From: an uncultured Clostridia bacterium
Lineage (GTDB): Bacteria; Bacillota; Clostridia; Christensenellales; Borkfalkiaceae
Assembly (NCBI GenBank): GCA_945835865.1
Contig: CAMAJQ010000040.1
Span: forward strand, 1-6,656
Reading direction: 5' to 3'
Length of the DNA stretch: 6,656 nt
Part shown: positions 5,484 to 6,656 of the stretch, piece after piece
Position numbering within the stretch: the stretch's first letter is position 1
Layout of the letters: every line of letters begins with the position of its first letter
The notes under the pieces: model-generated
Seen by the model: the letters and a program-made list of their open reading frames with translations, nothing else
The model's database searches: none
What the model was told of the DNA's origin: nothing
Program-made: the position numbers and the translations under genes

Positions 5484-5512
5484 ATTATACAATATTTGCG
5501 GCGGAAATGCAA
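5484..5512 (-). promoter_or_regulatory. SigA-type promoter for frr-uppS-cdsA
   Basis: On the minus strand, TTGCAT (5507-5512, first three bases match the -35 consensus) is followed after exactly 17 bp by a perfect TATAAT (5484-5489). The predicted start is near 5477, giving a leader of about 73 bases before the frr ATG. The position, in the only large non-coding gap upstream of frr, supports it. Confidence 0.65.
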
Positions 5513-5602
5513 TATGTTTTCCTAATTCTCACAAAACCTTCCTTTTTTTTCTCCGTTTTTCCGTCAGACCGGACGAAAAGCGACGGCGAAAAAAGAGAGA
5601 TT

Positions 5603-5655
5603 TTTCTGAAAATACCGCCGTATAAGACGATTACTTCCTGATTCTTTCTGAAAAT
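5603..5655. repeat. 11-bp direct repeat in pyrH-frr gap
   Basis: TTTCTGAAAAT occurs at 5603-5613 and again at 5645-5655, 42 bp apart, with the second copy touching the pyrH stop codon. It lies in an AT-rich stretch downstream of pyrH where no convincing terminator was found. It may be chance or the trace of a short duplication. Confidence 0.4.
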
Positions 5656-6362
5656 CAACCGCCGATGACCGTGCCCTTGCTCTCGGAGAACACGGCGTTG
5701 ACGATCGCGTTTTCCCCGTTCAGAGCGAAGACGTGGACCTTGATGCCGCTCTCCTTGCACATGAGAACGGCGGAAGTATCCATGGCTTTGAGATCTCTTT
5801 CGACATATTCCTCATAAGTGAGAACGTCGAATTTCTTCGCGTCGGGGTTGACCTTGGGGTCGCTGTCGTAAATGCCGTCCACGTTTTTGGCGAGAAGAAG
5901 AACGTCCGCCCCGATCTCGGTCGCACGGAGAGAAGCCCCCGTATCCGTGGAAAAGCAGGGATTGCCCGTTCCGCCTCCGAAGACGACGACCTTCCCTTCC
6001 GAAAGATAGCGCTGCGCCGTCTTGAACTGAAAGGGTTCCCCGACGGACGCGATGGCAAGAGAGGTCATCACGCGGGATTCAAGCCCCTTGCGCTCGAAAG
6101 CGTCCGAAAGGGCTAACGCGTTGATCACCGTGGCGAGCATTCCCATATAGTCCGCCGTTACGCGGTCCATCTCGTTTCCCTGTCTGCCTCTCCAGAAATT
6201 TCCGCCGCCGACGACGATCCCGACCTGCACGCCGTTCTCCACGAGCGTTTTTACCTGCGCCGCGACGTTTTCGACCGCCGATACGTCGTAGCCGTGCCCC
6301 TTCGCTCCCGAAAGAGCCTCTCCGCTGATTTTCAGCAATATCCTCTTATATTTAGCCTGCAT
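5655..6362 (-). CDS. pyrH: UMP kinase
   Basis: UMP kinase phosphorylates UMP to UDP with ATP, the entry to UTP and CTP synthesis; the bacterial enzyme is a hexamer of the amino-acid kinase fold. The 235-residue protein matches the family length. It shows RILLKISGEAL at residues 7-17, VVGGGNFWRG at 50-59, DRVTADYMGMLATVINALAL at 66-85, the GGGTGNPCFSTDT stretch at 129-141 and the LLAKNVDGIYDSDPK nucleotide loop at 156-170. The frame is open to an ATG at 6434, but the ATG at 6362 is chosen because AAAGGAGA (6367-6374) lies five bases upstream and the conserved N-terminus begins there. The gene follows tsf, the common order. A strong terminator stands between them and no clear promoter was found after it. 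Confidence 0.98.
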   Translation of the reverse strand: MQAKYKRILLKISGEALSGAKGHGYDVSAVENVAAQVKTLVENGVQVGIVVGGGNFWRGRQGNEMDRVTADYMGMLATVINALALSDAFERKGLESRVMTSLAIASVGEPFQFKTAQRYLSEGKVVVFGGGTGNPCFSTDTGASLRATEIGADVLLLAKNVDGIYDSDPKVNPDAKKFDVLTYEEYVERDLKAMDTSAVLMCKESGIKVHVFALNGENAIVNAVFSESKGTVIGG

Positions 6363-6457
6363 CCTTTCTCCTTTGCCCCGCATGCCCGCGGAGAATATTT
6401 TTCCTTTCCGCAATCGGTCCGCCCGACTTTTCACTCTGCAAAGTCACACAGATTTCC

Positions 6458-6470
6458 GCGGCAAAGCCGC
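6458..6470 (-). other. Small hairpin after the tsf terminator
   Basis: GCGGC (6458-6462) and GCCGC (6466-6470) form a 5-bp stem with a three-base loop, two bases beyond the terminator U-tract in the pyrH leader. It has no U-tract of its own. It could affect readthrough or message stability, or be chance in GC-rich DNA. Confidence 0.3.
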
Positions 6471-6472
6471 CT

Positions 6473-6502
6473 AAAAAAAAGGGGCGCATTGCTATGCGCC
6501 CC
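6473..6502 (-). terminator. Intrinsic terminator between tsf and pyrH
   Basis: On the minus strand a perfect 9-bp stem (GGGGCGCAT at 6494-6502 with ATGCGCCCC at 6481-6489) has a four-base loop and is followed directly by eight U (6473-6480). It lies 129 bp past the tsf stop codon and should end most transcripts of the upstream rpsB-tsf unit. Confidence 0.92.
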
Positions 6503-6631
6503 TGTCGATGCGGATCTTTTTCCGAGGGGTCTCTTGCGAAAATCCGCCTGCAATCCCCGATGAAGAACGACGATTTCTGAAATTCTCCCGAGTCCGATCG
6601 CGCGGCGTTGTCCCGATAAGGGAAACCCCGA

Positions 6632-6656
6632 TTATTTCTTCATTTTTTCAACCTGA
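6632..6656 (-). CDS. tsf: C-terminal end of translation elongation factor Ts (partial)
   Basis: Only the last seven complete codons and the stop lie in the window: QVEKMKK followed by TAA at 6632-6634. The lysine-rich ending resembles the C-terminus of many EF-Ts proteins, and tsf directly upstream of pyrH is the usual bacterial order. EF-Ts recycles GDP-bound EF-Tu. The sequence itself is too short to prove identity; the call rests mainly on position, and on the terminator placed behind it. Confidence 0.7.

Noticed and set aside
5405..5512. N-terminal extension of frr to ATG at 5512
   Set aside because: It crosses a promoter and leader hairpins and gives sequence unlike RRF.
5550..5654. Terminator after pyrH
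   Set aside because: Inverted repeats exist (for example ACGGCG with CGCCGT around a 27-base loop), but none is compact and followed by a proper U-tract on the minus strand.

Overview
The window carries a conserved housekeeping block entirely on the minus strand. Read in the direction of transcription (right to left) it holds the last codons of tsf, then pyrH, frr, uppS, cdsA, dxr and rseP. This gene order is the familiar bacterial cluster that links translation (EF-Ts, ribosome recycling), UMP phosphorylation, the undecaprenyl carrier lipid, phospholipid and isoprenoid precursor synthesis, and intramembrane proteolysis. The order, the AAGGAG-type ribosome binding sites, the intrinsic terminators and the style of the proteins suggest a Firmicutes-like bacterium, probably an uncultured Clostridia lineage of moderate GC. 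That placement is an inference; no rRNA or other marker is present to fix it.

Layout from the right: tsf ends at 6632 and is followed by a strong minus-strand terminator (6473-6502). pyrH (5655-6362) starts 110 bp further on with a good ribosome binding site but no obvious promoter. A 250-bp gap before frr contains a TATAAT promoter and a leader with two short hairpins. frr (4832-5404) overlaps uppS (4140-4832) by one base, and cdsA (3316-4137) follows after two bases. A 129-bp gap with inverted repeats and promoter-like boxes precedes dxr (2044-3186). A 73-bp gap with an 8-bp hairpin precedes rseP (579-1970). The operon closes at a two-tier intrinsic terminator (493-543).

The genes work together in envelope biogenesis. 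dxr feeds the MEP isoprenoid pathway, whose C5 units become the undecaprenyl chain made by UppS. CdsA makes CDP-diacylglycerol for phospholipids. RseP cleaves membrane proteins, and PyrH supplies UDP and from it UTP/CTP for both nucleotide sugars and CDP-diacylglycerol.

The left 490 bp is not housekeeping DNA. It contains an unrecognised 41-codon cysteine-rich small ORF on the minus strand (285-410), with its own GGAGG site, a possible promoter and a following hairpin terminator. It also contains an oppositely directed terminator (239-265), and five tandem copies of a 22-23 bp pyrimidine-rich unit (1-110) that run off the left edge. These are the least explained parts of the window.
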